From Chitinophaga sp. YR627 (GTDB taxonomy: Bacteria; Bacteroidota; Bacteroidia; Chitinophagales; Chitinophagaceae), in the NCBI RefSeq assembly GCF_900114995.1, contig NZ_FOUX01000009.1, forward strand, positions 170,530 through 234,529: a DNA stretch of 64,000 bases, read 5' to 3'. The notes under the pieces are model-generated. The model worked only from the letters and a program-made list of their open reading frames with translations. It was not told where the DNA came from and searched no databases. Positions 62,156 through 64,000 of the stretch are shown here, in pieces; within the stretch, counting starts at the first letter, position 1; each line of letters begins with the position of its first letter. Made by a program: the position numbers and the translations under genes.

Positions 62156-63502
62156 CTAAAACGCTTCATTCAAACCAAGGAAGAAGCCTTTTGCACCAAA
62201 CTTACCCCAGGCATAGTCAAGACATAAATTCGTACGCGTTACTTTATTGAACAGGATACGTAATCCACCGCCACCGCCGGGTTGTAATACCTGGTATATC
62301 TTAGTGCCGGATTCATCGTTGGTTGTTTGCAGGTGAAAGAAAGCTACACCGCTGATTAAATTGTTTCGCAGTATCGGGAAACGGTATTCCATTTCAGCGT
62401 AGCTATACTGTGTGCCTTTAAAGTACCCAACGGTATATCCACGGCCGCTACGGAAATTCGGGTCTTTACCGGTACCAGGTAATTCAAGATAAGGTACATT
62501 ACCTGCCAGCAGGAATGAGTTCCAGTTCCAGAATGCAAGGACATGTTCAGGATGTTGTTTTGACAGACTCACATATTTCCTGAAATCTGTGGAAAACTGC
62601 AATGCGTTTCTTGTACTCCCCAACCAGGTCTGGTTGGCCCTGAAACCCGCATCTAAGTAAACTCCTTTATAAGCCCTGTTCTGGTTATCACGGGTTGTAT
62701 ACTGCACATTGAAGAGCAGGCCGTTCGCCATATAGTGTGCCCTTTTGAAACCATGGCTGTCGCTGTAAATATTGTAGGGCGTCGGACTATTTGTGGAATC
62801 TCTCTCATCAATTTTCCTGCGGATATCAAAAGATACACCTCCGCCTAAAAAGAGCCCTTTGCTCACTTCTTTATAGACCTTTTCACGGAAGTTGTAAAAC
62901 TGTGCGTGTAAGCCCCTTGGTTTACGGTCAGGGTTGTTCAGCACATGTTCCAGTTCCGTACCTTCCGTGGCCCTGCCAATACCCAGGCCATAGTCGGGTG
63001 TGACCGTCTTTGCTGCTACCAGGCTTCCCTGGAAGTTCCACTTGTTACCTGATGTATAGATATTATGGCTAATATAGAAGTAGATGATCCCTTTGGTGGT
63101 AATCGAAGCGGAGGTGGCCCCTACCGACATGAGGGTATTGGGGTCACTGCCGAATTTTTTACCGGCGACTGCCTTGATCCCTATCTGTGCCCCAATACTG
63201 GGATTTGCAGCCACATTTGGGATGACTATGACACCTGAGCGGGTTTTCCCCGACAGATCCGTTTTTTTGTTTAAAATACCCCTTAAAAGGTCACCCAGGT
63301 CATATTGTGATGACAGATCCTCTCCCTGTTTCACCGCTTTTACACGATCTGCGGTAGTAGAATCCGTTTTCAGGGTGTCAACGGGTGTGGGCGTTTGTCC
63401 GTAGGTCTGTCCATACAGACAAAGAAAAAAGGCGCATAACAAGGTTGTTATCCACCTGCGTTCGGGGCGCACCGGGCTGTTTGCTTTGCTGAGATGTAAC
63501 AA
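62156..63502 (-). CDS. BamA/TamA-like surface-antigen outer-membrane protein
   Basis: A 448-residue exported protein: signal peptide RRWITTLLCAFFLCLYG (cleaved near YGQ), a linker (about 40-95), then a beta-barrel domain of the bacterial surface antigen (D15/Omp85) type (about 110-448), with alternating hydrophobic strands and a C-terminal Phe (GLNEAF). POTRA domains are absent or reduced. The frame opens with TTG at 63502; a GTG at 63472 (giving MRPERRW) is the other candidate start, and no ATG is near. The cargo or role is unknown. Confidence 0.8.
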   Translation of the reverse strand: MLHLSKANSPVRPERRWITTLLCAFFLCLYGQTYGQTPTPVDTLKTDSTTADRVKAVKQGEDLSSQYDLGDLLRGILNKKTDLSGKTRSGVIVIPNVAANPSIGAQIGIKAVAGKKFGSDPNTLMSVGATSASITTKGIIYFYISHNIYTSGNKWNFQGSLVAAKTVTPDYGLGIGRATEGTELEHVLNNPDRKPRGLHAQFYNFREKVYKEVSKGLFLGGGVSFDIRRKIDERDSTNSPTPYNIYSDSHGFKRAHYMANGLLFNVQYTTRDNQNRAYKGVYLDAGFRANQTWLGSTRNALQFSTDFRKYVSLSKQHPEHVLAFWNWNSFLLAGNVPYLELPGTGKDPNFRSGRGYTVGYFKGTQYSYAEMEYRFPILRNNLISGVAFFHLQTTNDESGTKIYQVLQPGGGGGLRILFNKVTRTNLCLDYAWGKFGAKGFFLGLNEAF

Positions 63503-63842
63503 TACTAAATATGGTTTATGCTTATGAGTCGCTGTTCCTGGGATCAGGTTACAAATTTTAAACCAGGTTATACAGTGTATATCAGGGGAATATAATACAC
63601 ATCAATTCGGTGTTTTGTTATCGTGCAGGCAGGAAATGTCGGAAAATGATACGAGAGGGGCTATTCAGGACAAGTTGGTTAAACCATATAAACAGGGATG
63701 ACTATTGACCAGATGCCGTTTCAATATTCATTATCCTACGTTAATCCTACGTTCCGGAACGTAAGATTAACGTAGGATAAGCCTTATCTAAACGGCATCT
63801 GTATGATCCTGAAATAGGTTTACACCTTAAAAAGTGTAAAAC
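63503..63842. other. 340-base region with a 90-bp palindrome
   Basis: It contains the upstream part of the surface-antigen gene and the long palindrome at 63711-63800. A small inverted pair TTTACAC / GTGTAAA (63819-63841) lies just before the transposase-like ATG. No other gene is seen. Confidence 0.6.
63711..63800. repeat. 90-bp interrupted palindrome with zero-length centre
   Basis: The central 50 bp (63731-63780) is an inverted repeat with 24 of 25 base pairs matched and no loop (centre TTCC/GGAA). The outer arms AGATGCCGTTT (63711-63721) and AAACGGCATCT (63790-63800) are exact reverse complements. The whole forms a cruciform-like structure. Confidence 0.9.
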
Positions 63843-64000
63843 ATGCAAAATTCAAACAATGAGGGACGTAAAGGGCGTCTAGGAATGCAATTTCAATATG
63901 AGCAGTCATTCATGAATAAAGTCGTAGCCGAATATATGGCTGGGGACCAAAGCATGAGCCAGGTGGCTGCTCGTTATAAGATTACAAAATCACAAGTAGC
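63843..64000 (+). CDS. Start of a transposase-like helix-turn-helix gene (cut by window edge)
   Basis: An open frame from ATG at 63843 runs off the right edge with 52 codons visible. It starts MQNSNNEGRKGRLGMQF and has FMNKVVAEYMAGDQSMSQVA followed by ARYKITKSQV, the helix-turn-helix of IS3-type OrfA/transposase proteins. The rest of the gene and the element ends are outside the window, so IS family and completeness cannot be given. Confidence 0.7.
   Translation, partial: MQNSNNEGRKGRLGMQFQYEQSFMNKVVAEYMAGDQSMSQVAARYKITKSQV

Overview
The window looks like a chromosomal segment of a Bacteroidota bacterium, most likely family Chitinophagaceae and close to Chitinophaga. The reasons are a PorW/SprE-type gliding and type IX secretion (T9SS) protein, a secreted protein with a T9SS type A sorting domain, a bactofilin/AtpZ cluster, the long plant/cyanobacterial-like form of IspH, LytS/LytT-type two-component genes with TPR sensors, and promoters matching the Bacteroidota consensus (TTG, about 19-21 nt, TAnnTTTG). 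Most of it is ordinary core genome, with genes on both strands separated by strong bidirectional hairpin terminators.

Layout. 0-3.6 kb: a DUF4407 membrane protein, a SprT-like metalloprotease, and a minus-strand cluster of bactofilin, AtpZ and small membrane proteins. 3.8-14.2 kb: cell-envelope and core genes (PorW/SprE, PBP1A, M28 peptidase, YidC, CTP synthase). 14.5-21.7 kb: a thioesterase, an HD hydrolase, a siroheme/sulfite (or nitrite) reductase operon with an attenuator-like leader, and a HAD phosphatase. 22.2-30.6 kb: ribosomal protein S1 (TTG start with a strong Shine-Dalgarno), rhomboid protease, IspH, a LytS/LytT pair and cytidylate kinase. 30.6-36.9 kb: three large secreted repetitive or adhesin-like proteins, one with a T9SS tail. 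36.9-38.2 kb: a gene-free stretch with two kinds of repeats. 38.2-44.6 kb: ClpC, a STAS protein, RNase Z, DapA, AccA and tRNA-Asp. 45.0-47.8 kb: an A+T-rich three-gene accessory cassette next to the tRNA. 47.9-63.5 kb: two related O-acyltransferases, a GtaA-type glutaminase-family protein, a Crp/Fnr-flavoprotein-2TM-oxidoreductase cluster ending in an unlisted 45-codon gene, a choice-of-anchor I lipoprotein, an Asp-box protein, a J-domain protein, an FdhF/YdeP-type molybdoenzyme and a surface-antigen outer-membrane protein. The right edge holds a 90-bp palindrome and the start of a transposase-like gene.

How genes work together. The sulfite/nitrite reductase needs siroheme, and the two siroheme-synthesis genes lie directly downstream of it. 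PorW/SprE serves the T9SS, which would export the T9SS-tailed protein at 30.6-32.2 kb. The most unusual block is 45.0-47.8 kb: a transglutaminase-like secreted protein, a short exported protein that joins an Rhs-core terminal motif to a JAB-like (JAMM-type) domain, and a small exported partner. This resembles a polymorphic-toxin module cut loose from its large Rhs carrier. Assignments rest on motif recognition by eye; no database search was run.
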